Assembly (NCBI GenBank): GCA_002504525.1
Contig: DATD01000031.1
Span: 67,939 to 131,938, forward strand
Source: Methanomassiliicoccus sp. UBA345
Lineage (GTDB): Archaea > Thermoplasmatota > Thermoplasmata > Methanomassiliicoccales > Methanomassiliicoccaceae
Direction: 5' to 3'
DNA: 64,000 nt
A model generated the notes under the pieces. That model was given only the letters and a program-made list of their open reading frames with translations, did no database searches and had not been told where the DNA came from. Below are positions 16,615 to 25,538 of this stretch, in pieces (position 1 is the first letter of the stretch; every line of letters starts with the position of its first letter). The translations under genes were made by a program, and so were the position numbers.

Positions 16615-17829
16615 ATGGTGAAAATGCCTGATATCAACAGAGAATTGCTCGCTTGCTTGCAGTGCGGATACTGCGTAAGGGTGTGCCCGTCATACGAGCA
16701 GACGCCCTGGGAATCCATAACCCCCCGCGGAAAGGTCTACTACCTCAACCAGCTGGCCAACCGTTCCCCGATGGACACCATCCTTCGCCGGGGCGTCAAG
16801 GTGGACGATGAGTTCGTGGACGCCATATACAAGTGCACGGGCTGCGCCCAGTGCGAGACCGTATGTCACGTCAGCATCGAGTTCGCCGACTTCTGGGAGA
16901 AGGTCAGGGAATGGCTGGTGGACATGGGCAAGGGACCGCTGCCCGCCCATGCCAAGCTGCACGACAGGATCAAGGAGTCCAAGAACCCCTACGGGGAGCC
17001 AGCGGAGAAGCGCGGCGCCTGGTGGCCGGAAGAGATCCCCCACAGCCCTCAGGCCGACGCGGTGTTCTTCGCCGGCTGTACCGCATCATACAGGATGCAG
17101 AGGATCGCCAGGGCCGGCGCGCTGGTGCTGCACCGGGCCGGTGTCAAGCTGGACATCATGGGCGGCGAGGAGTGGTGCTGCACCTCTCCCGCGCTCAGGA
17201 CCGGGCAGACGGACCTCACCACGGAGTTCGCCGAGCACAACATCCGCCAGGTGGAGACCAAGGGCGCCAAGTCCATGGTCATGACCTGCGCGGGATGCTT
17301 CAAGACCACTTCCCACGACTACGGCAAGTACTACGGCAACCCCACCTTCCCGGTGTACCACTTCACCCAGTACGTGGTGAGGCTCATCAAGGAGAGGAAG
17401 CTCAAGTTCACCAAGGACCTGAACGTCAAGGTCACCTATCATGACCCGTGCCACCTCGGCCGCCATGGCGGGGTGTTCGATGAGCCTCGTGAGATCCTCA
17501 ACAAGATGCCCGGAGTGGAGCTCATCGAGATGCCCCGCAACCGCATGGGCTCAAGGTGCTGCGGCGCCGGAGGAGGGTACAAGAGCGCCTTCAACGACCT
17601 TGCGGTCAACATCGCCGCGGAGAGGGTGAAGGAGGCCGTGGCCACCGGAGCGGACATCCTCGTCACCACCTGCCCGTTCTGCGTGCTGAACCTTCAGGCC
17701 GGCGCCAAGCAGATCGGCTCCGACATCAAGGTGCTGGACATCTCGGAGCTGCTGCTCGAGGCCACCGACCCCGAGGCTGCCAAGGTGCCTGCCGCGGCGG
17801 CCGAGAAGGCCAAGGCAGCTAGCGCCTGA
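16615..17829 (+). CDS. hdrD: Heterodisulfide reductase subunit D-like (HdrD) protein
   Basis: A 404-residue protein of HdrD length and layout. An N-terminal double [4Fe-4S] domain (CLQCGYCVRVCP and CTGCAQCETVCH) is followed by two CCG domains. The first has FAGCTAS, EEWCCTSPA and CAGCF; the second has DPCHLGRH, SRCCGAGGGY and CPFC. HdrD reduces the CoM-S-S-CoB heterodisulfide in methanogens; related CCG proteins serve in other pathways, so the substrate is inferred. The usual membrane cytochrome partner HdrE is not encoded nearby. A Shine-Dalgarno GAGGTG precedes the ATG. The alanine- and lysine-rich C-terminal tail is not part of the fold. Confidence 0.8.
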   Translation: MVKMPDINRELLACLQCGYCVRVCPSYEQTPWESITPRGKVYYLNQLANRSPMDTILRRGVKVDDEFVDAIYKCTGCAQCETVCHVSIEFADFWEKVREWLVDMGKGPLPAHAKLHDRIKESKNPYGEPAEKRGAWWPEEIPHSPQADAVFFAGCTASYRMQRIARAGALVLHRAGVKLDIMGGEEWCCTSPALRTGQTDLTTEFAEHNIRQVETKGAKSMVMTCAGCFKTTSHDYGKYYGNPTFPVYHFTQYVVRLIKERKLKFTKDLNVKVTYHDPCHLGRHGGVFDEPREILNKMPGVELIEMPRNRMGSRCCGAGGGYKSAFNDLAVNIAAERVKEAVATGADILVTTCPFCVLNLQAGAKQIGSDIKVLDISELLLEATDPEAAKVPAAAAEKAKAASA

Positions 17830-17906
17830 AACCGTTCCAAGAAACCCCTTCCCCTTCCTTTTCTCTGGAAAACTTGAAGTAGCGCCGAGCCCTCGGAAAC
17901 AGGTCA

Positions 17907-20648
17907 ATGCCGTTCGAGCTGCTGGACCCCCGCATCGGGAAGGTCCTGAAGGACAAGAACATCAACGAGCCCACCGGGGCCCAGCGGGAAGCGATCCCCC
18001 GAATACTCGAGGGAAGGAACGTACTGGTGGTGGCGCACACCGGCATCGGCAAGACCGAGGCGGCCATGCTGCCCATTTTCGATCGGCTTCTGAAGGAGAA
18101 GGGCAAGGGGATCAAGTGCCTGTACATCACTCCGCTGCGCGCCCTGAACCGGGACATGCTCAAGCGGCTGACCGAGTTCGGGGAGGCGCTCGAGCTGGAC
18201 GTGGCGGTCCGCCACGGAGATACCTCGCAGTCCGAGAGGCAAGCACAGTCGAAGAACCCGCCGCACGTGCTCATCACCACCCCGGAGACGCTTCAGGTGC
18301 TGTTCACCGGCAAGCGGCTGAGGGAGCACATCTCCCGCGTCAAGTGGGTGGTCATCGACGAGATCCACGAACTGGCCAGCAACGAGCGGGGGGCCCAGCT
18401 GTCGGTGGCGCTGGAGCGCCTGTCGGAGCTGGCCGGCGAGTTCCAGAGGATCGGCCTGTCGGCGACCGTCGGAAGCATCGATGAGGTCGCCAACTACCTC
18501 GCCGGCGCCGGGCGGGAGGTCGACGTGGTCCGCACCCAGGTGTCGAAGGAACTGGACCTGAGAGTGGAAGCCCCTCAGGTCACGGACGTCGACCGCGATA
18601 TGGCCGGCCGCCTGGCCAGCGACCCTCAGCTGATCGCCGGCATGAGAAGGTGCAAGGGCCTCATAGAGGAGCACCGTTCGACCCTGTTGTTCGTCAACAC
18701 CCGCGACACCGCCGAGGCGCTGGGAGCGAGGTACCGCGTGTGGGACGAGAACTTCAGGGTCGGCGTGCACCATGGCTCCCTGTCCAAGGACATCCGGGTC
18801 GACATGGAGGAGCAGTTCAAGGCCGAGCAGCTGAAGGGGCTGATCTGCACCTCGTCCCTGGAGCTCGGCATCGACGTGGGCTCGGTGGACTTCGCCATCC
18901 AGTACAATTCCCCCCGCCAGGTCTCGAGGCTGATCCAGCGTATGGGGAGGGCCGGCCATCGCGTTGGCGAGAGGACCGAAGGCGCCATCGTGGCGACCGA
19001 TCCCGACGAGATCGCCGAGAGCATGGTGGTGACCCGCAAGGCCATGGCCGGGGAGCTGGAAGCGCTCAGGGTCAGGGAGAACCCCCTCACCGTGCTGGCC
19101 AACCAGCTGGTGGCCATGACCATGAGCGGGGCGGCGGAGAAGGAGATGGCGTACCACATGTTCCGGAGGTCGTACCCCTTCCGGAACCTCTCTCGCGATG
19201 ACTTCTTCGGGGTCCTGGACCAGCTGGTGAGGATAGGCCTGCTGTTCGACAACCAGGATAAGTTCCGCCGCACCAGCCGCGGCATGAGGTACTTCTACGA
19301 CAACCTCTCCATGATCCCGGACGAGCGCACCTTCCTCATACGGGAGATAAGCAGCCGGCGCATCGTCGGTTCGCTGGACGAGTCGTTCGTGATCTCCTTC
19401 GCCGAGCCGTACGCCACGTTCATCACCCACGGACGCTCGTGGAGGATCGTCGAGGTGAGGGAGGACGAGCTGCTGGTGGAACAGGTGCAGGACCTAGGCT
19501 CCATCCCGTCGTGGGTGGGCGAGGACATTCCGGTGCCGTACGACGTCGCCCAGGAGGTGGGCCGCCTGCGACGGACCGAGGAGGTGGCGGCGTACCAGGC
19601 CGACGATGACGCCGCCGGCGAGCTGCTCCGCTATCTGAAGGAGCAGCGCGAGGAGGGGGCGGTGCCGTCGGATACCACGGTAACGCTGGAGATGGGCAAG
19701 CGCCTGGCGGTGCTGAACATGTGCTTCGGCACCAAGATCAACGAGACGCTGTCCAAGATCATCTCCGTGCTGCTGTCGGCCCGGCTGGGCGAGTCGGTAG
19801 GAGTGCAGACCGACCCCTACCGGGTGATACTGGAGCTTCCCCGCGACATCGCTCCGGCGGTCATCATGGAGACGATGCGGTCCATGAAGGCCGATGGCGT
19901 GGAAAGCCTGGTCCGCCTCGTTCTAAAGTCATCGAGCTACCTCCGCTGGCGGTTCGTCTTCGTGGCCAAGAAGTTCGGCGCCATAGAGAAGGACGCCGAC
20001 TACCGGACCGTCAACTTCACCCGCCTGGCCGAGGCATTCGAGGACACCCCGCTGTTCGAGGAGGCCGTGAGACGCGTCCTGTGGGAGGACTTTGACGTCG
20101 AGGGCACGATGGCCGCTGTGCGCCGGATCGAGAGCGGGGAGATCTCGCTCGAAGTGACGCGGCTGTCCCCGATCGGCCGGGCCGGGCTGCAGCACTCCAG
20201 GGAGCTTATCATGCCGCAGAGGGCCGACCACACCATCCTCATGGCCCTGAAGCGCCGCCTGGAGGACGAGTCGCTGCACATGTCCTGCCTGAACTGCCGC
20301 ACGCAGTGGAGGATGAAGCCCAAGGACGCGCCGTCCCGCATCGTCTGCCCGAAGTGCGGCGGACTGATGGTCGCCGCGCTCGCTCCGTACAACCGCGAGG
20401 ACATCGCCCTGCTGAAGAAGAAGGAGCCGAGCGCGGAGGAGGTCAAGGAGATCCGCCGGCTGTACAAGAATGCCAGCCTGGTCCGGGAGTTCGGCCCGAG
20501 GGCGCTCATGGCGCTGGCAGGACGAGGCATCGGGCCGGACACCGCGTCCCGCGTGCTGTCGTCATTCTATGACAACGAGGACGAGCTCCTGCGCGACATC
20601 CTGACGGCCGAGACCACGTACGCGAGGACCAAGAGGTTCTGGGACTAG
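17907..20648 (+). CDS. Lhr-family DEAH-type helicase with zinc motif
   Basis: A 913-residue superfamily 2 helicase close to the length of Lhr-core proteins. Residues 43-50 form the Walker A motif (AHTGIGKT). TPLRALN, DEIHELAS, LSATVGS, HHGSLSK and the motif VI region QRMGRAGHRVGE follow in order. The C-terminal quarter carries CLNC...CPKCG, a probable zinc ribbon, and a helical tail. Lhr enzymes act in archaeal and bacterial DNA or RNA repair as ATP-driven 3'-5' translocases. The stop overlaps the convergent FAH-family gene by 4 bases. A second, much larger Lhr protein lies at 54875-60259. Confidence 0.88.
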   Translation: MPFELLDPRIGKVLKDKNINEPTGAQREAIPRILEGRNVLVVAHTGIGKTEAAMLPIFDRLLKEKGKGIKCLYITPLRALNRDMLKRLTEFGEALELDVAVRHGDTSQSERQAQSKNPPHVLITTPETLQVLFTGKRLREHISRVKWVVIDEIHELASNERGAQLSVALERLSELAGEFQRIGLSATVGSIDEVANYLAGAGREVDVVRTQVSKELDLRVEAPQVTDVDRDMAGRLASDPQLIAGMRRCKGLIEEHRSTLLFVNTRDTAEALGARYRVWDENFRVGVHHGSLSKDIRVDMEEQFKAEQLKGLICTSSLELGIDVGSVDFAIQYNSPRQVSRLIQRMGRAGHRVGERTEGAIVATDPDEIAESMVVTRKAMAGELEALRVRENPLTVLANQLVAMTMSGAAEKEMAYHMFRRSYPFRNLSRDDFFGVLDQLVRIGLLFDNQDKFRRTSRGMRYFYDNLSMIPDERTFLIREISSRRIVGSLDESFVISFAEPYATFITHGRSWRIVEVREDELLVEQVQDLGSIPSWVGEDIPVPYDVAQEVGRLRRTEEVAAYQADDDAAGELLRYLKEQREEGAVPSDTTVTLEMGKRLAVLNMCFGTKINETLSKIISVLLSARLGESVGVQTDPYRVILELPRDIAPAVIMETMRSMKADGVESLVRLVLKSSSYLRWRFVFVAKKFGAIEKDADYRTVNFTRLAEAFEDTPLFEEAVRRVLWEDFDVEGTMAAVRRIESGEISLEVTRLSPIGRAGLQHSRELIMPQRADHTILMALKRRLEDESLHMSCLNCRTQWRMKPKDAPSRIVCPKCGGLMVAALAPYNREDIALLKKKEPSAEEVKEIRRLYKNASLVREFGPRALMALAGRGIGPDTASRVLSSFYDNEDELLRDILTAETTYARTKRFWD

Positions 20649-21277
20649 GTCCGCCGCACACGGTTGGAGACCGATCCGACGCCCGGAACGATCGCCTCCA
20701 CGAGATCGCCGTCGTTGAGCGGGCCCACTCCCTCGGGGGTGCCGGTGGCGATGATATCCCCCTCTTCCAGAGTGATGTACTTGCTGATGTAGGCGATGAG
20801 ACGTTCGGGAGGGAATATCATGTCGGCGGTGCTGCCCTTCTGCCTCACCTCGCCGTTCACCCGCAGCTCAAGATCGAGGCGATGGATGTCGGCGACCAAC
20901 TCCGTCGGGACCGGCGTCGACATCGGGGCGAAGGTGTCCATGCCCTTCGACAGCGACCAGGGCTGCCCGGACGTCCGCGCCGCGGACTGCATGTCCCTTG
21001 CGGTGACGTCGTTGAACACCGCTAGGTGAGAGATGTGGTCGACGGCGTTCTCGACGGGGACGCGCTTCGCCCTCTTGCCGATGATGAGAGCCAGCTCCAC
21101 CTCGTGGTCCACCCGCCCCAGCTCCAGGCGCGCTTCGATCACGTCGCCGTCGCCGATGAGCGCGGATGGCGGCTTGAGGAATATGATCGGCCGAACCGGC
21201 GCCGGAGAGTTCATCTCCCTGGCATGGGCCGGGTAGTTCTGACCGATGCAGATGATCTTGGTAACGCTCACGGCCAT
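20645..21277 (-). CDS. Fumarylacetoacetate hydrolase (FAH) family protein
   Basis: A 210-residue, single-domain member of the FAH superfamily, which includes hydrolases, decarboxylases and isomerases acting on beta-dicarbonyl or enol acids. The metal-binding pattern is visible in DHEVELALIIGKRA and further on in FNDVTARDMQ, with GDIIATGTPEGVGPL near the C-terminus. The ATG at 21277 overlaps the stop of the upstream 77-residue gene (ATGA), which fixes the start. The substrate is unknown; oxaloacetate decarboxylase-type activity is common in this subgroup. Confidence 0.85.
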   Translation of the reverse strand: MAVSVTKIICIGQNYPAHAREMNSPAPVRPIIFLKPPSALIGDGDVIEARLELGRVDHEVELALIIGKRAKRVPVENAVDHISHLAVFNDVTARDMQSAARTSGQPWSLSKGMDTFAPMSTPVPTELVADIHRLDLELRVNGEVRQKGSTADMIFPPERLIAYISKYITLEEGDIIATGTPEGVGPLNDGDLVEAIVPGVGSVSNRVRRT

Positions 21278-21510
21278 CACACGTAATCGCTGACGGTCTG
21301 CAGCTTGAACAGGACGTGCTTTCCCTTGAGGGTCAGGAAGACCTTGTCGGCCAGATAGATGGCGTCCTCCACGGTGGCCTTGTTCCCCCATCGGTAGAGG
21401 AAATCATAGCTTCCCGTGGTGGGCTCGAAGCCGAGCCCGTGAAGGGCGTCCATGACCTCGGACGGACGGGAGCCTTCAGTGCTGAAGGTCACCGTGAGGT
21501 AGGTTATCAT
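21277..21510 (-). CDS. Small hypothetical protein upstream of the FAH-family gene
   Basis: A 77-residue protein I do not recognise. It looks like a small alpha/beta domain (MITYLTVTFST at the start, LKGKHVLFKLQTV at the end), with no cysteines, signal peptide or membrane helix. Its stop overlaps the FAH-family start, so the two are translationally coupled. A TATA box at 21531-21541 gives it a leaderless start. Reality is supported by the promoter spacing and coupling. Confidence 0.7.
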   Translation of the reverse strand: MITYLTVTFSTEGSRPSEVMDALHGLGFEPTTGSYDFLYRWGNKATVEDAIYLADKVFLTLKGKHVLFKLQTVSDYV

Positions 21511-21530
21511 CGGCGACGTAATGGGGCGGC

Positions 21531-21541
21531 GATTTTATAAG
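21531..21541 (-). promoter_or_regulatory. TATA box for the two-gene FAH operon
   Basis: The minus strand reads CTTATAAAATC, centred 26 bases before the ATG at 21510. It lies in the short gap after the rlmE stop and is one of the cleanest leaderless promoters in the window. Confidence 0.65.
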
Positions 21542-21567
21542 ATTTTTCAGACGGAGCTGGCATGGCC

Positions 21568-22212
21568 TCATGGTTCGGCAGCCGGCGCCTCGTCCTGGAG
21601 CGGAGAGGAAGCGCCTCGGAAGCCGCGCGCCACGATGTATATCTCGGAGCTGCTGGCCCGCGACGCCTTGGGGGAGTGTAGCTTCACCGTGGAGAAGCTC
21701 TCCCTCACCTCGGCGAGGAACTCGTTCATCATGTCCCCCTCGAATATCTTCATGACCAGGCTGCCGCCCCTCTTGAGCGTCTGCCTGGCAAAGTTCAACG
21801 CGTGGGTGCACAGCTCCACCGAGCGGGCGTGGTCCGTGGAGTACGAGCCGGAGATGTTCGGGGACATGTCCGACAGGATGGTGTCCGCCTTTCCTCCCAG
21901 CAGCTCCTTCAGGCGGTCCACCGTCTCCGTCTTGGTGATGTCGCCGCGGAACGTTGCCACTCCCTCCAGGGGCTCGATGTGCTGGAGGTCCACCCCCACC
22001 ACCTTGCCCTCAGGACCGACCCTTTCCTGAGCGACCTGCAGCCAGCCCCCCGGGGCCGCGCCGAGGTCGGCCACCGCTCCCTTGTGCGGGAGCACATGAT
22101 AGCGGTCATCGATCTGCATGAGCTTGAAGGAGGCCCTGGAGCGGTAGTCCAGCTTTTTCGCCTTCTTGTAGTAGAAGTCGTTCTTACGCTCCCTCAGCCA
22201 GCGCTTGCTCAT
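21568..22212 (-). CDS. rlmE: 23S rRNA 2'-O-methyltransferase RlmE (FtsJ/RrmJ)
   Basis: A 214-residue FtsJ-family enzyme that methylates a ribose 2'-hydroxyl in 23S rRNA. The SAM-binding motif DLGAAPGGWLQVA is present. The K-D-K-E catalytic set is represented by RSRASFKL, ILSDMSPN, LVMKIFEG and a C-terminal SSEIYIVA. The start MSKRWLRERK at 22212 is favoured over an upstream extension because a TATA box (22236-22246) lies about 28 bases away. The C-terminal 15 residues are an acidic tail outside the fold. Confidence 0.93.
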   Translation of the reverse strand: MSKRWLRERKNDFYYKKAKKLDYRSRASFKLMQIDDRYHVLPHKGAVADLGAAPGGWLQVAQERVGPEGKVVGVDLQHIEPLEGVATFRGDITKTETVDRLKELLGGKADTILSDMSPNISGSYSTDHARSVELCTHALNFARQTLKRGGSLVMKIFEGDMMNEFLAEVRESFSTVKLHSPKASRASSSEIYIVARGFRGASSPLQDEAPAAEP

Positions 22213-22235
22213 GGTGCTGCGATTCTGCACCCCGG

Positions 22236-22246
22236 CCTTATACCTT
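22236..22246 (-). promoter_or_regulatory. TATA box for rlmE
   Basis: The minus strand reads AAGGTATAAGG, centred about 28 bases before the ATG at 22212. A leaderless transcript is expected. Confidence 0.55.
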
Positions 22247-22327
22247 TGGTCATGACCCCGACCGCAGGACAGCGCGGGGCACAAGAAAAGTTACAAAGCT
22301 AGCCTGGGATTACAGGTCCGATTGACC

Positions 22328-23359
<1,032 letters not shown>

Positions 23360-23365
23360 CGGCGC

Positions 23366-23911
23366 TCACTCGCGCAGCTTATGCGCGATGACGCCGGCCA
23401 CCGCCCCCATGGCCGTGCACGTCTCCAGAGAGAACCCGCCAGGGGTGATGTCCAGGTGCCGGCGGCACATCTCGAACACCTCCCGGGGCGCTCCCTTCGG
23501 CCCCAGGCCGAACACCACCAGCACGCTCTGGCCGGAGCGGAGCATCGCCACCACTTCGTCGACGAGGACCTGCCGGTCCGGCGCGGGCTTGCGGGTGGTG
23601 AGGACCGCCTCGCCCAGCTGGGGAGGGAAGCCGCGGTTGGGATAGGGGAACGTCTGGAACCGCCCCTTCTCGGTCAGCTCCTTGAGGAAGCCGCCGTGCT
23701 CGCCGATCGATGTGGTCGTCGCCACCCATTCGGAGATCTCCTTCGGCGTGGTCAGCTCGGAAGGGAACGGAAATCCAAAGGTGGCAAGGTTGAGGTCGAA
23801 TGCCAGGGCGAGCGGCCCGGCCCGGGCCAGGGCGCGGCGGTGGGCCTCCCTGAACTTGGTCGGATCGTATGAATTATAGAGGGCGATGGTCGCTCGGCCC
23901 AGGCGGGACAT
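23366..23911 (-). CDS. DUF531 family protein
   Basis: A 181-residue protein that I recognise as the archaeal DUF531 family from its opening (ATIALYNSYDPTKFREAHRR) and the LAFDLNLATFGFPFP segment. The function is not established. The C-terminal half (LVVFGLGPKGAPREVFEMC) looks like a nucleotide- or cofactor-binding alpha/beta layout with a glycine-rich loop. The start at 23911 was chosen because a TATA-like element at 23933-23945 is about 27 bases upstream. The 3' end faces purM with a 6-base gap. Confidence 0.8.
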   Translation of the reverse strand: MSRLGRATIALYNSYDPTKFREAHRRALARAGPLALAFDLNLATFGFPFPSELTTPKEISEWVATTTSIGEHGGFLKELTEKGRFQTFPYPNRGFPPQLGEAVLTTRKPAPDRQVLVDEVVAMLRSGQSVLVVFGLGPKGAPREVFEMCRRHLDITPGGFSLETCTAMGAVAGVIAHKLRE

Positions 23912-23994
23912 GGTCGGAGCGATGGGCGGCATGACTAAAAGCTTTGCCCGGCCGGAAAGAAGAAGGGCCGCCCCACGGGGCGGCCCGTATGGCC

Positions 23995-25017
23995 TCAGTT
24001 GCCGTCCAGCATCTTGGCCCAACGGTACTTCGGGCGGTCCTTGAGGTCCGCGTTGTGGTACACGTAGCTGAAGATCAGCGGCACCACCGTGGTGGCCTCG
24101 GCGTACACCATCTGCTCGTGTGTGGTCTGCACCTTGCCCCATGAGCTCGCCTCCTTCAGAGTGGAGGAGGAGCAGGCGCCGTCGCGGACATCGGCCACGG
24201 TGATCTGCACCGCGTACTTGTGCATCGGGACCTCGGTACCCAGACACTCGGCGCAGACCACGGTGTCCTGGGCGAAGTTCTTCGGGACCCCGCCACCCAC
24301 CATGAACAGGCCGGAGGTCTTGGCCGCCATCTTGATCCTCGTAATCTCGTAGAAGTCCTTCACCGAGTCGATGGACACGTGCTTCTCGGGATTCTCGTGC
24401 TGGTGCATCACCAGCCCGAACCCGGCGCTGCAGTCCGAGAAGGCGGGAACGAACACCGGCACGTCATGGCGGAAGGCCAGCTCTACCAGCGAGTCCTTCT
24501 TCTTGGCGTGCTTGGTGAGCCACCGCCCCATCTCGCGGATGAACTCCCGCGACGAGTAGGGGCGAGGCTCCAGGCCGTCCGCGATCGCCTTGATGGTGGC
24601 ATCGCAGTTCTGGAGCTCCTCCTCGTCGATGTAGGTGTCGTAGATGCGGTCGACGTAGTTGTCGCGCAGCATGTGATCGTCCACGAACGGCGTGCCCTGA
24701 TAGTGCTTATACCCCAAGGCCTCGAAGAAGTCCATGTCGACTATGGAGGCGCCGGTCGCAACCACGGCGTCGATCATGTTGTGCTTGATCATGTCGGCAT
24801 AGACATTCATGCACCCGCCGGCGCTGGTGCTGCCGGCCAGGGTCAGCATAGTGGTGCAGTCCCGGTCCTCAAGCATCATCTTCAGGATGTCGGCGGCACG
24901 GGCGGTATCGCGGGAGGTGAATGACATCTCGCGCATGCTGTCGATTATCTGCGTAGAGTCGTAGCTGGTCGCATCTACATGCGTGACGACTTTCTTGAGA
25001 AGGTCTTTCTTGGTCAT
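23995..25017 (-). CDS. dhs: Deoxyhypusine synthase family protein
   Basis: A 340-residue protein of the deoxyhypusine synthase family, which transfers the aminobutyl group of spermidine to a lysine of translation factor aIF5A using NAD. The likely active-site lysine is in STLKEASSWGKV near residue 295. NAD-contact regions include LTLAGSTSAGG and VATGASIVDMDFFE. Some family members instead make homospermidine, and sequence alone does not separate the two cleanly. Polyamine or eIF5A genes are not adjacent. A minus-strand GCTTATTAGC near 25113 may be its promoter, giving a leader of about 70 bases. Confidence 0.88.
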   Translation of the reverse strand: MTKKDLLKKVVTHVDATSYDSTQIIDSMREMSFTSRDTARAADILKMMLEDRDCTTMLTLAGSTSAGGCMNVYADMIKHNMIDAVVATGASIVDMDFFEALGYKHYQGTPFVDDHMLRDNYVDRIYDTYIDEEELQNCDATIKAIADGLEPRPYSSREFIREMGRWLTKHAKKKDSLVELAFRHDVPVFVPAFSDCSAGFGLVMHQHENPEKHVSIDSVKDFYEITRIKMAAKTSGLFMVGGGVPKNFAQDTVVCAECLGTEVPMHKYAVQITVADVRDGACSSSTLKEASSWGKVQTTHEQMVYAEATTVVPLIFSYVYHNADLKDRPKYRWAKMLDGN

Positions 25018-25174
25018 GGACGCTCACTCGACTTGACGGCGGGAACGTCGCATGACATTATGCCATGCAGAGGTCTGGGACCCCCCGCCGTTCAAAGTGC
25101 GATGATATCGGTGCTAATAAGCTTAGCCCAAGAACGTTCCGGGCTTTGTTGGAACTCTTCGAGGTCGGAACGGT

Positions 25175-25345
25175 TCACTGCTCTTCGGCAGCCTTGCGGG
25201 GCCGACTGCATATGGAGTAGGAATCGCCGTCGAAGAAAACGTCCAGCTCAGGGTGTTCGGACTGGATCTCCTCGATCTTCCGCAAGACCTCGCGCAGCGT
25301 CAGGTCGCTCCTCTTGTCTATCTTGACATGGACCTGCTTCTCCAT
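25175..25345 (-). CDS. Small hypothetical protein, 56 residues
   Basis: An intact 56-codon frame begins MEKQVHVKIDKRSDL and ends with a charged tail. It is predicted soluble, alpha/beta, and rich in charged residues (LREVLRKIEEIQSEHPE). It is supported by a TATATATC box (25368-25377) at the leaderless distance of about 27 bases and by good codon usage. I do not recognise the family. It is divergent from the coiled-coil KaiC gene. Confidence 0.65.
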   Translation of the reverse strand: MEKQVHVKIDKRSDLTLREVLRKIEEIQSEHPELDVFFDGDSYSICSRPRKAAEEQ

Positions 25346-25367
25346 TCAGAACACCTGGCCACCGTCT

Positions 25368-25420
25368 GATATATACTCGTTGAATGAGCGAGTCGGTATT
25401 TATCACTATCCGAGTGAGTG
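25368..25420. promoter_or_regulatory. Promoter and inverted-repeat region between divergent genes
   Basis: The minus-strand TATA box AGTATATATC (25368-25377) serves the 56-residue gene. Next to it ACTCG and CGAGT form a short inverted repeat separated by 9 bases, and a related GAGTGAGTGAGC follows, so a repressor or activator site is possible. For the plus-strand coiled-coil gene, AGTTAATAG at about 25490 is the nearest TATA candidate. Confidence 0.4.
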
Positions 25421-25538
25421 AGCTGGAGCACGCTTTGGCAGCGCCGCTCTGCGAAGCTCGCTGCGCGGCCTGGTGAACCATGACGAAATAGTTAATAGCT
25501 CAGCCGGGTGTTCCCATCCGAACATCGTTCCCGGTGCT

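Noticed and set aside
25473..25538. GTG start at 25473 for the coiled-coil KaiC gene
   Set aside because: The extra 22 residues lack conservation signals, and the TATA candidate at about 25490 lies inside them, so ATG 25539 is more likely.
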